From Anaerocolumna chitinilytica (GTDB taxonomy: Bacteria; Bacillota; Clostridia; Lachnospirales; Lachnospiraceae), in assembly GCF_014218355.1 (NCBI RefSeq), contig NZ_AP023368.1:2298001-2362000 (forward strand): a stretch of 64,000 nucleotides of DNA, written 5' to 3'. The notes under the pieces were generated by a model, which saw nothing but the letters and a program-made list of their open reading frames with translations, searched no databases and was not told where the DNA came from. This document shows, piece by piece, positions 24,619 through 32,522 of this stretch; position 1 is the first letter of the stretch; every line of letters starts with the position of its first letter. Both the position numbers and the translations under genes were made by a program.

Positions 24619-26994
24619 ATGTCAGAGAATAATAAAAGTAGGGGAGTTGTTTTCCCTGTATCCAATACAGTTTTATTGCCGGGGGTAACAACTAAGTTTT
24701 TTATTAAAACACCGGAAGATGTGCAGCTGCAATTTCTAAGAAACGAGAATAGCACCAATATTGCATTGCCATTGAAACAGAATTTCGAGCAGAAAGGTCT
24801 GAGAACAGAAGATTTCTATCGAATGGGAGTAGTATTTACGGTTAAGGATACTTTAAAAACAGAGAATGGTATGATGCTTACAGTTCATATTACAGAACGA
24901 GTAGAAGTAAAGGAGCTGAATATCGATAGTGGTCTGATATTAGCCGGATATGAGACATTCTCGGATAAAATGGATTTAGATCATAAGAGTCAGGAAGAGA
25001 TGCTTGACTATCTTAAGAAAGTAATTCGTGAAATCAGTGTAAAATTCCAAGGTGGCGAACAATATATCCGGATTGTAGAAGATTTTAAGAATTTAAATGG
25101 TCTAATGGTCTATTTAAGCCAGTATATACCTATTACCAATGAAGAGAGGTATGAACTGCTTGAAATTGAGTCCTTAAAGGAGAGAAGTCTTCGTTTTATG
25201 GATCATCTCTTAAAACAAAAGGAAGCCATAGAGCTTCAGTTACAGATTTCAGAGAAATTCTCTGAAAAAGCCAACAAGTATTACAGAGAATCCGTACTCA
25301 GAGAACAACTGAAAGCCATTCAGGAAGAATTAAATGAAGGCAATGAGGATGAAAATAAAAAAGAGAAGGATTATCTGACCAAAATTAAAGAAGCGCAGAT
25401 GCCCTCAGATATTGAAAAGACCGCCCTTGAAGAATTGGATAAACTAAATGCCCAGGGTCCTAACAGTGCTGAATATAATGTAATCCGCAATTATCTGGAG
25501 TTGCTGGTTCAGCTTCCCTGGAAAAAGGCAGAGCAAAGCTCAATTGATTTGGACAAAGCCAGACAGATTCTGGATGAACAGCACTATGGACTGAATAAGG
25601 TCAAAGACCGGATTATACAACATCTGGCCGTTATGAAGCTGAAAAATGACAAAAAAGGATCCATACTTTTGTTGGTGGGACCTCCCGGAACAGGTAAAAC
25701 CAGTCTAGGAAAGAGTATTGCAGAAGCATTGGACAGACAGTATATCCGTTTGAGCTTAGGTGGTATCAGGGACGAAGCTGAAATCCGTGGACACCGCAGA
25801 ACGTATATCGGAGCTATGCCAGGCAGGATTATTCAAAGTATCCGAAAGGCAGGAGCAAATAATCCGGTTATGATACTTGATGAGGTAGACAAGCTGACAG
25901 CCGGCGGTTACAGTGGTGATCCTGCCAGCGCTTTATTGGAAGTCCTTGATCCGGAGCAAAACAACAGTTTTACCGATCATTATCTGGATCTTCCTTATGA
26001 TCTGTCAGATGTCTTCTTTATTGCAACAGCTAATTCTTTGGAGAGCATACCGGGACCGTTATTGGACAGAATGGAAGTGATTCAGGTTTCCAGCTATACA
26101 GTGGTTGAAAAATTCCATATCGGTAAAAATTATTTGATACCGGCAGTCTTAGAAGAGCATGGTTTGACAAAGGAACAGCTGGTGGTAGAAGATGAAATCC
26201 TTTATAAAATTATTAATGACTATACCCTGGAAGCCGGAGTCAGGGGACTGAAGAAACAATTAGCAGCTCTTGCCAGAGTCGCCTCTGAAAGAATAGTTTC
26301 AAACAAAGCAGAACTTCCGTATAAGATTCAGCTGGAAGAGCTGGAGGAACTTCTTGGCAGACAAGTTTCCAGACATGATAAAGCTCAGCAGGATAATCCG
26401 CCCGGAGTTGTTACCGGACTTGCCTGGACACCGGTAGGCGGTGAAATCTTATTTATTGAGGCTACCGATATGCCGGGCGGCGGTGAGGTTATGCTGACTG
26501 GTAAACTGGGAGATGTCATGAAGGAATCAGCAAGAATCTCCTTAAGCCTGTTAAAGTCCAGACTTCCTTTAAACACTGTTAATTTTAAAGAAAGAGATCT
26601 CCATATTCATGTGCCTTCCGGAGCAGTTCCCAAAGACGGCCCATCAGCCGGAATTGCATTATTTACTGCTCTTGCTTCCTTAATTACAGGACTTAAAGTG
26701 GATTCCAAAATCGCCATGACAGGTGAGATTACCTTAAGAGGAGCCGTACTGCCCATTGGAGGTTTGAAGGAAAAATTATTAGGTGCTCAGAGGGCAGGTA
26801 TTAACAAAGTGCTTATACCAAGAGATAATTTGATTGATTTAAAGGAGGTACCGGAAGAAGTAAAGAATCAGCTTACGGTAATACCTGTTGAAACAATTGA
26901 AGATGTATTGAAAGAAACCCTGGGAATTTCCTTGCCAAGAATCGAGCATATGTTTCTTCAAAAGGGAACCAAAGGTTTATTTCAAGAAGTATAA
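24619..26994 (+). CDS. lon: ATP-dependent Lon protease
   Basis: A complete 791-residue LonA. It has the N-terminal LON substrate-binding domain (VVFPVSNTVLLPGVTTKFF), a coiled linker, and an AAA+ module with Walker A GPPGTGKTS, Walker B MILDEVDKL and sensor block FIATANSLESIPGPLLDRM. The C-terminal protease has catalytic S676 in KDGPSAGIALF and K719 in GGLKEKLL, the same spacing as E. coli S679/K722. It degrades misfolded and regulatory proteins in the cytoplasm. The N-terminus is more divergent than in housekeeping Lon, and an upstream TetR gene with shared palindromes suggests an inducible second copy. Whether another lon exists in the genome cannot be told here. Confidence 0.95.
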   Translation: MSENNKSRGVVFPVSNTVLLPGVTTKFFIKTPEDVQLQFLRNENSTNIALPLKQNFEQKGLRTEDFYRMGVVFTVKDTLKTENGMMLTVHITERVEVKELNIDSGLILAGYETFSDKMDLDHKSQEEMLDYLKKVIREISVKFQGGEQYIRIVEDFKNLNGLMVYLSQYIPITNEERYELLEIESLKERSLRFMDHLLKQKEAIELQLQISEKFSEKANKYYRESVLREQLKAIQEELNEGNEDENKKEKDYLTKIKEAQMPSDIEKTALEELDKLNAQGPNSAEYNVIRNYLELLVQLPWKKAEQSSIDLDKARQILDEQHYGLNKVKDRIIQHLAVMKLKNDKKGSILLLVGPPGTGKTSLGKSIAEALDRQYIRLSLGGIRDEAEIRGHRRTYIGAMPGRIIQSIRKAGANNPVMILDEVDKLTAGGYSGDPASALLEVLDPEQNNSFTDHYLDLPYDLSDVFFIATANSLESIPGPLLDRMEVIQVSSYTVVEKFHIGKNYLIPAVLEEHGLTKEQLVVEDEILYKIINDYTLEAGVRGLKKQLAALARVASERIVSNKAELPYKIQLEELEELLGRQVSRHDKAQQDNPPGVVTGLAWTPVGGEILFIEATDMPGGGEVMLTGKLGDVMKESARISLSLLKSRLPLNTVNFKERDLHIHVPSGAVPKDGPSAGIALFTALASLITGLKVDSKIAMTGEITLRGAVLPIGGLKEKLLGAQRAGINKVLIPRDNLIDLKEVPEEVKNQLTVIPVETIEDVLKETLGISLPRIEHMFLQKGTKGLFQEV

Positions 26995-27047
26995 GTAGAA
27001 AGATATGTAAGACTTTCACGATAGAATAATGAAATTTTGTTTTGATA

Positions 27048-27102
27048 AAGAAGGGAGCCAATGAGGACGATAGCTTAATCCGGCATTGGTTCTCTTCTTT
27101 TT
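27048..27102. terminator. Terminator between lon and the convergent TetR gene
   Basis: A 16-bp stem with two G-T pairs (AAGAAGGGAGCCAATG at 27048-27063, CATTGGTTCTCTTCTT at 27084-27099) followed by T residues. The A-rich 5' flank lets it work on both strands. Confidence 0.8.
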
Positions 27103-27115
27103 ATATTATCTATGA

Positions 27116-27643
27116 TTATAAGTTACTTTCTTCAGTTCTTAAATCAAATTGCTTTAGAAAATCCATTATTTCATTGAGTGGTTTTTGCTGTCCCTCAAGT
27201 AACCATTTCCGCCAAATTGCATAAACACCGGCAGACATGAAAGTAGTCCAATAACCTTCGCTGTCAGGGGCATAGAATTTTTTTATTTCTTCGATAAAAA
27301 TTTGTTGAATAATTGGTTCAAACCCATGATCCGCAGAGATAATTAGTGAATCACCAAACATAGTGAAAAATTCCATCTGGCTGTTATATTTGACAGAGTC
27401 TTGTGAATTCTGATGTATGATATCAAAGACAGCCGCAATCTTTGGCTGATAATACTGATACAAAATCTGTTCAAGCCCATCAAAATTGCGGTAAAAAGCC
27501 ATACGGCTTACACCTGCCCGTTTACAAACCTGAGAAACTGTCAGTGTCTGCAACTTCTCTTTTGCAAGCATTTGTAGAAGTGCAGTTGTGATATAATCCT
27601 TTGTATCATTTTTGATAGCTTGTGCATGTTTCGTTGCTGCCAT
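27116..27643 (-). CDS. TetR-family regulator
   Basis: 175 residues. The DNA-binding part is LQTLTVSQVCKRAGVSRMAFYRNFDGLEQILYQYY, a TetR-type helix-turn-helix with the YRNF signature. The C-terminal ~110 residues match the TetR_C domain common in clostridial regulators (FGDSLIISADHGFEPIIQQIF, YWTTFMSAGVYAIWRKWL). It is divergent from an extended-SDR reductase gene across 118 bp that include a 12-bp palindrome. That arrangement is typical of a repressor controlling the enzyme that handles its inducer. Confidence 0.9.
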   Translation of the reverse strand: MAATKHAQAIKNDTKDYITTALLQMLAKEKLQTLTVSQVCKRAGVSRMAFYRNFDGLEQILYQYYQPKIAAVFDIIHQNSQDSVKYNSQMEFFTMFGDSLIISADHGFEPIIQQIFIEEIKKFYAPDSEGYWTTFMSAGVYAIWRKWLLEGQQKPLNEIMDFLKQFDLRTEESNL

Positions 27644-27682
27644 TACAATACCTCTTTCCTTGTCACAGATGATTGTTTCCGT

Positions 27683-27694
27683 GTTGAATTCAAC
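27683..27694. promoter_or_regulatory. 12-bp palindrome in the TetR/reductase intergenic region
   Basis: GTTGAATTCAAC is a perfect palindrome 40 bases from the TetR start and 68 bases from the reductase start. Position suggests a TetR operator; no second copy was found, so support is limited. Confidence 0.45.
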
Positions 27695-27761
27695 CTAATG
27701 ATAGTATATACTGAGGACACTGAGGTTACAAGTGAAACATTAGATAATGGAGGAAATAAGT

Positions 27762-28787
27762 ATGGAAAAAGAATTAGTCTTAGTAACAGGCGGCAGCGGA
27801 TTCATCGCCGTACACATAATCTTAAAGCTTTTGAATCAAGGATACCGTGTTCGAGCAACCCTTCGAACAATGTCACGTCAGGATGAGGTCAAAGCGATGC
27901 TCACTCAGGGAGGTATCACTGATTTTAGTAAACTGGAGTTCATCCAAACAGATTTGACCAGTGACAGGAATTGGATAGAAGCTGTGGACAGAGCAGAATA
28001 CGTCATTCATGTAGCATCGCCGACACCGGCAACGCGTCCGAAGGATGGCGACGAAATGGTTAAAATGGCAGTGGAAGGTACCTTACGTGTGATGAAGGCA
28101 GCGAAAGCAGCAGGTGTTAAACGTGTGGTCCTGACTTCTGCTTCCGGTGCGGTAATAGCAGGGAATAAAGCACACTCTGGACTTTTTACGGAAGAGGATT
28201 GGACGAATCTCACAGGTAATATTGATGCATACCAACGCTCGAAAACAATGGCAGAACGTGCAGCCTGGGAGTTTGCAAAGAAAGAGAATATAGAACTTTC
28301 CGCTGTCAATCCGGTAGCGGTCATGGGTCCGATACTTGGCAAGGACTATTCTCACTCCAATCAAATTATTAAAGCAATGTTGACGGGTAAAATGCCATAT
28401 CTCCTAAAAATCGGCTTTGACTGCGTAGATGTCAGAGACGTAGCAGACTTACATCTGCTTGCAATGACCCGTACGGAAGCCCTGGGAGAGCGTTTCCTGG
28501 CAACCTCCGGAGAGAATCTGACATATAAGCAGGAAGCAGAAATTCTGCAGAAGAGCTTAGGCAGCGCAGCAAAAAAAGTCTCCACAAAAGAAATGCCGGA
28601 TTTCTTTATAAAAGTTCTGGCATTATTTAAGAAAGACTTACGTATGCCGGCTACATTTTTAGGCCAGAATACAGCCTGTAGCAACGCAAAGGCCAAAAAG
28701 CTGCTTGGCTGGCAGCCAAGATCAGCAGAAGAAGCCATTATAGCGACTGCGAAAAGCATGATTGACCTTGGTTTGACAGAGGAATAG
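27762..28787 (+). CDS. NAD(P)-dependent extended SDR, aldehyde/dihydroflavonol reductase-like
   Basis: 341 residues from ATG 27762 (GGAGG 8 bases upstream; an earlier ATG overlaps this site). The N-terminal cofactor motif is VTGGSGFIAVHI, with the alanine-containing GxxGxxA variant typical of the dihydroflavonol reductase / methylglyoxal (aldehyde) reductase group. IHVASPTP, VLTSASGAV and the catalytic YQRSKTMAERAAW follow. The C-terminal part holds the substrate pocket (PVAVMGPILG, DVRDVADLHLLAM). Members reduce aldehydes or ketones. The neighbouring divergent TetR regulator suggests a detoxification role (inference). Confidence 0.88.
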   Translation: MEKELVLVTGGSGFIAVHIILKLLNQGYRVRATLRTMSRQDEVKAMLTQGGITDFSKLEFIQTDLTSDRNWIEAVDRAEYVIHVASPTPATRPKDGDEMVKMAVEGTLRVMKAAKAAGVKRVVLTSASGAVIAGNKAHSGLFTEEDWTNLTGNIDAYQRSKTMAERAAWEFAKKENIELSAVNPVAVMGPILGKDYSHSNQIIKAMLTGKMPYLLKIGFDCVDVRDVADLHLLAMTRTEALGERFLATSGENLTYKQEAEILQKSLGSAAKKVSTKEMPDFFIKVLALFKKDLRMPATFLGQNTACSNAKAKKLLGWQPRSAEEAIIATAKSMIDLGLTEE

Positions 28788-28981
28788 AGTGGGACCGATA
28801 TCACCATTGACATAAGACAATTAAACTACCATAAGTTATATTTTGCTAACAACAGTATTAATAGACAGAAGTGTTAAAGATGAGTATAATGAGATTAAGG
28901 TGTTCCGAATAAGATAAATAGAATAAGCACTTTATTTTCGAAGCATCTTAAATCGAATTAATACTTGAAGGGAAAAGCAAA

Positions 28982-29140
28982 ATGTCAATAAATGATAAGG
29001 AAAAAATGAAAAAATTTATAGAAGAGAAAAAAACAAAAGGCGGTTATTTACAGGCTGAAAAAAAGATCGGCTCCGGCAAAGTCGAAAAGAAAAATAAGCA
29101 TATAGGGCAAGAATTCGCTAGACCTAACAAAATATCATAA
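28982..29140 (+). CDS. Small basic 52-residue protein
   Basis: A short frame from ATG 28982 with GAAGGG eight bases upstream, ending in TAA at 29138-29140. The product begins MSINDKEKMKKFIEEKKTK and is very rich in lysine and glutamate, with two GG/GSG turns and an ARPNKIS tail. It has no hydrophobic core, so it is probably disordered or nucleic-acid binding. I do not recognise a family. It is followed by a hairpin terminator, which supports it as a transcribed gene. Confidence 0.6.
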   Translation: MSINDKEKMKKFIEEKKTKGGYLQAEKKIGSGKVEKKNKHIGQEFARPNKIS

Positions 29141-29187
29141 TAGATTGAATATCTATAAGTGGTTATGGAGAATAGATTCTAATAGAA

Positions 29188-29213
29188 TGGCGGTATAACT
29201 TACCGCCACTTTA
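29188..29213 (+). terminator. Hairpin terminator after the 52-residue gene
   Basis: An 8-bp stem, TGGCGGTA (29188-29195) and TACCGCCA (29201-29208), with a 5-base loop, followed by CTTTATT. The T-run is weak, but the position between convergent small genes fits. Confidence 0.6.
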
Positions 29214-29219
29214 TTGGAA

Positions 29220-29426
29220 CTATTGCAAGAGTACAAAACACATTATAGTGAATATGCCATTTACTACCAAAATCAAAATAAATAATTTGAAATAGAGAAT
29301 AGCTTTATCGTATAGCGAATCATCGTTCATCTGCGCTTTCTTTAGTGAGTTTATACCAAAGTATAAGAACATACTCCCAATTGCAAATAGAATAAAATAT
29401 ATTATTCCTAAAATAATTTTTAACAT
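29220..29426 (-). CDS. Small two-helix membrane protein
   Basis: 68 residues from ATG 29426 with AGAAGGAC upstream. There are two hydrophobic helices (residues ~3-25 and ~45-66) separated by a polar loop, KKAQMNDDSLYDKAIL. No family is recognised. The AT content matches its neighbours. It is followed 107 bp upstream on the same strand by another small membrane protein. Confidence 0.6.
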   Translation of the reverse strand: MLKIILGIIYFILFAIGSMFLYFGINSLKKAQMNDDSLYDKAILYFKLFILILVVNGIFTIMCFVLLQ

Positions 29427-29533
29427 AAGGTAAGTCCTTCTAATTTTGATTATAGTTTATCTGAGATTTCATTTCTTCTATAAAAATCAAATCTATCCCC
29501 TATCTTTGCCATTATGATGAAAAATTCTTAAGT

Positions 29534-29713
29534 TTACTTTCTTTGATTGAACTTCCCTTTTATCCGCTCACATATAAAGGCTTCCGCGCCACCGATTAAG
29601 CCTACTATTATTGCTTGAAGCCAATAATTATCAAGAGTTATAAAGAGCGTTCGTTGTAATATAAAAGCTATAATAATAAATATTACAATAGCTAAGGTAT
29701 AAATTTTCCACAT
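29534..29713 (-). CDS. Small membrane protein, 59 residues
   Basis: Read from ATG 29713, six bases after AGGTGGTG. Two hydrophobic stretches (residues ~4-24 and ~31-47) and a basic tail ERIKGKFNQRK, giving a helical hairpin with a cytoplasmic C-terminus. I do not recognise it. No toxin signature is evident, though size and topology would not exclude one. Confidence 0.55.
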   Translation of the reverse strand: MWKIYTLAIVIFIIIAFILQRTLFITLDNYWLQAIIVGLIGGAEAFICERIKGKFNQRK

Positions 29714-29950
29714 ATGAATCACCACCTATTGCTTTTGGTATGGCCAGTATCATGACCAGCCTGTCTAATATAATAATTATAGTAGCATTTCCAGTCGTAT
29801 CAACATTATACCTTGGATTTTTGGAACAATAGGTATACGTACTTTTAACAACCGTTACTTGGGAGAAATACTTGATGGATACCATTAAGCCGCTGTCTGC
29901 TTGTATATTTCTGTCATAAGAAATATAATAAGCTTATGGAGGTGCTATAC

Positions 29951-30019
29951 GTGGATCATATAATAACAAAAGAAGCCAGCTATAAAAGAAGTAAAGTAAA
30001 GGCGGGTGATAATAAATGA
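29951..30019 (+). CDS. Possible 22-residue leader peptide coupled to the response regulator
   Basis: GTG at 29951 follows a strong GGAGGTG site by 6 bases. The frame runs 22 codons (MDHIITKEASYKRSKVKAGDNK) and ends at TGA 30017-30019, overlapping the response-regulator ATG at 30016 as ATGA. This arrangement fits translational coupling. The regulator also has its own GGCGGGTG site, so the peptide may simply be fortuitous. Confidence 0.4.
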   Translation: MDHIITKEASYKRSKVKAGDNK

Positions 30020-30702
30020 AACGGATTTTCTTAGTTGAGGACGATAAGGCTATCGCTAAGAACCTTATACTGCTACTCCGCTCGGAAGGCTATACAGTCA
30101 CTCATGCCCCGACAAGAAATGCAGCTCTTGCCGCCCTTGCCGGAAACAAGTTTGACTTAGCATTGGTTGATATTTCTTTACCTGACGGAAATGGCTTCAC
30201 GGTATGTACAGAAATCAAAGAAACAGAAGATATTCCGGTTATCTTTCTGACTGCTTCCGGTGATGAGGCAAGTGTTGTTACCGGGTTGAACATGGGGGCA
30301 GACGACTATATTACCAAGCCTTTTCGTCCCCGGGAATTGATAGCTCGTATTGGAACCGCTCTGCGAAAAAGCAGCCGTTCCGGTTCAGAATATGAAATCC
30401 GAGGTCTTTATGTCGACACGGCAAGTGGTATTGTGAAAAAAAACGGCAGTGAGGTTTTTCTTTCTGCCTTGGAATATCGATTGTTACTGGTGTTTCTTAG
30501 CAATCCTAAAAGTATTATAACGAGGGTCAGGCTGCTTGACGAACTCTGGGATGCAGCGGGAGAGTTTGTCAATGATAATACCTTGACCGTATACATAAAA
30601 CGCTTGCGTGAGAAGATAGAAAACGACCCGGCAAATCCGCAAATAATCCTGACCGTTCGTGGTACCGGGTATCGATTGGGGGATTGGCATGCTTCGGAAT
30701 AG
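30016..30702 (+). CDS. OmpR-family response regulator of the ABC exporter
   Basis: 228 residues. The receiver has the acidic pair EDD near residues 8-10, phospho-acceptor D52 (LALVDISLPDGNG), and the T and K positions in FLTASG and ITKPFRP. The C-terminal winged helix ends with the typical TLTVYIKRLREKIENDPANPQIILTVRGTGYRLG. It overlaps the kinase gene by 14 bases. Together with the following ABC genes it forms the common Firmicutes module for sensing and exporting membrane-active peptides (VraR/BceR/CprR-like). Confidence 0.92.
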   Translation: MKRIFLVEDDKAIAKNLILLLRSEGYTVTHAPTRNAALAALAGNKFDLALVDISLPDGNGFTVCTEIKETEDIPVIFLTASGDEASVVTGLNMGADDYITKPFRPRELIARIGTALRKSSRSGSEYEIRGLYVDTASGIVKKNGSEVFLSALEYRLLLVFLSNPKSIITRVRLLDELWDAAGEFVNDNTLTVYIKRLREKIENDPANPQIILTVRGTGYRLGDWHASE

Positions 30703-31678
30703 AGAGTTTCGGCAGTTTGTCATTTTGTACTCCGTAATTGCCGCAGGCACTGTAGTACTGGGATTTATAATCAATGTGGCAGCAGGCATCCTTTCCCTAT
30801 CCGCTGCCGCTGCCTTTGGAGCAAGTTTTTTTCTATTTACCAAAGCCAGGTATAAAAGCATTGAGCAAATATCAGATCAAATAGACCTTGTACTTCATAA
30901 TGCTGACCATCTGTATATTGGTGAATCAGAAGAAGGTGAGCTTTCTATACTGCAAAGTGAGATTACTAAAATGACACTGCGCATTAGGGAGCAAAATGAA
31001 GCACTAAAGAAAGAAAAAGAGCATCTTGCCGATTCATTGGCGGATATTGCCCACCAGCTTCGTACCCCTCTCACTTCAGTAAACCTTATACTTTCCTTAC
31101 TAGAGAATAATTCGGATGAAAATGAGCGTAAAGCCTTTATGCGGGAAACAGAGGAATTGCTTGTGAGAATGGATTGGCTGATTACTTCACTGCTCAAATT
31201 ATCCCGCTTGGACGCCGGTATTGTGGTGTTCCAATGGGAATCAATAGATGTAAATAACTTGATTCGAACTTCCCTTCGCCCATTGTTAATTCCAATGGAT
31301 CTGCATAATATTGAACTGCAAATAAATGCTCCCGCCGGAATGATTATTCAAGGGGATTCCGGCTGGCTTTCGGAAGCAATTCAAAATATTCTTAAAAATT
31401 GCATGGAAAGCGCAGGCGAGAATGGGAAGATTGAGATTATCTGTACGGATAATCCATTGTTTACGGAGATTACGATCCACGACAGTGGGTTAGGATTTGA
31501 AAATAAAGATTTACCGTGCCTGTTTGACAGGTTTTATCGTGGGAAGAATTCAAGCGCCGAGGGATATGGAATTGGGTTGGCACTCTGTAAGATGATTATA
31601 ACACGGCAGGGAGGAACGATTACTGCTAAAAATCACCCCCAGGGTGGTGCAATCTTTTCCCTCCGTTTCTCAAAGTGA
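30689..31678 (+). CDS. Sensor histidine kinase of the ABC exporter module
   Basis: 329 residues from ATG 30689, preceded by GGGGGATTG. It has two short membrane helices within the first ~55 residues and almost no extracellular loop, so it is an intramembrane-sensing-type kinase. The H box is DIAHQLRTPLTS with H122. ATP-binding motifs are QNILKNCMES (N), DSGLGF (G1) and the GYGIGLALCK block (G2). Kinases of this compact design usually sense through their cognate ABC transporter, which here is encoded 157 bp downstream. Confidence 0.9.
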   Translation: MLRNREFRQFVILYSVIAAGTVVLGFIINVAAGILSLSAAAAFGASFFLFTKARYKSIEQISDQIDLVLHNADHLYIGESEEGELSILQSEITKMTLRIREQNEALKKEKEHLADSLADIAHQLRTPLTSVNLILSLLENNSDENERKAFMRETEELLVRMDWLITSLLKLSRLDAGIVVFQWESIDVNNLIRTSLRPLLIPMDLHNIELQINAPAGMIIQGDSGWLSEAIQNILKNCMESAGENGKIEIICTDNPLFTEITIHDSGLGFENKDLPCLFDRFYRGKNSSAEGYGIGLALCKMIITRQGGTITAKNHPQGGAIFSLRFSK

Positions 31679-31712
31679 CGAATCTCTCACTTAAAAGTCA
31701 CAAAGGTGTAAG

Positions 31713-31728
31713 CTTAAGGTTCTATTAT
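31713..31728 (+). promoter_or_regulatory. Candidate promoter of the ABC exporter genes
   Basis: TATTAT at 31723-31728 follows CTTAAGGTT at 31713-31721; that element also occurs in the vanR-like box elsewhere in this window. Upstream, CTCACTT, AGTCAC and AGGTGT elements may bind the response regulator. There is no good -35, consistent with activation. Confidence 0.35.
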
Positions 31729-31835
31729 ATGGGTATAGGTTGATTGCAATTCAACCTCCAAGGTTTGTGAATGCAGTACTCTTGGCACAAATCTTGAATG
31801 CGAAGAAAATATCCGCAGGAAAGGAGACTCACATA

Positions 31836-32522
31836 ATGGAGTTTTTAAAAATTGAAAATCTATGTAAGAGCTACGGAAAAGGTGAGAATCAGGTTATCGC
31901 TCTAGACAATGTTTCCCTTACAATTGAAAAAGGAGAGTTTACTGCGATTATAGGCTCCTCCGGTTCCGGTAAATCTACTTTACTTCATATTATCGGCGGA
32001 GTGGATGTGCCGACAAGTGGAAAAGTATATTTGGAAGGGCAGGATGTTTATGCAGGAAGCAATGAGAAACTCGCTATTTTCCGCAGACGGCAGGTTGGAC
32101 TGATATATCAGTTTCACAATCTCATCCCTACCTTGAATGTGGTGGAAAACATCACGTTACCAATCCTGATGGATAAGCGTAAGGTTAACGAGGAACGACT
32201 GAATGACCTGCTCCAAATGCTTGGACTGCAGGAACGTAAAAATCATTTGCCTAATCAGCTGTCAGGTGGACAGCAGCAGCGTGTTTCCATAGGACGTGCT
32301 TTAATGAATGCTCCGGCCGTAATGCTTGCCGATGAGCCCACAGGCAGCTTGGACAGCCGGAATGGACATGAAATCGTCAAACTGCTCAAAGAAAGCAATA
32401 AAAAGTATGGACAGACCCTGCTTCTCGTTACTCATGATGAAAATATTGCTCTGCAGGCAGACCGAATTATCGGTATCTCAGACGGCAAAGTTACGCGGGA
32501 TGAGAGGATGGTACAGCCATGA
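31836..32522 (+). CDS. ABC transporter ATP-binding protein (MacB/BceA type)
   Basis: 228 residues from ATG 31836, preceded by AAAGGAG. Walker A is GSSGSGKST, the Q-loop region is [16 protein letters not shown], the signature is LSGGQQQR and Walker B is [12 protein letters not shown], followed by the H-loop LLVTHDE. The LolD/MacB/BceA-type signature and the FtsX-family partner gene identify it as an exporter or mechanotransmission-type ATPase rather than a sugar importer ATPase. Its stop overlaps the permease start by four bases. Confidence 0.95.
   Translation: MEFLKIENLCKSYGKGENQVIALDNVSLTIEKGEFTAIIGSSGSGKSTLLHIIGGVDVPTSGKVYLEGQDVYAGSNEKLAIFRRRQVGLIYQFHNLIPTLNVVENITLPILMDKRKVNEERLNDLLQMLGLQERKNHLPNQLSGGQQQRVSIGRALMNAPAVMLADEPTGSLDSRNGHEIVKLLKESNKKYGQTLLLVTHDENIALQADRIIGISDGKVTRDERMVQP

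Noticed and set aside
28788..29980. Toxin-antitoxin system among the small membrane proteins
   Set aside because: The three small genes show no toxin signature, antisense RNA or coupled antitoxin; they remain hypothetical.
31740..31835. A 32-residue N-terminal extension of the ABC ATPase
   Set aside because: AAAGGAG lies before ATG 31836, and the extension has no homology-like pattern; it is leader sequence.
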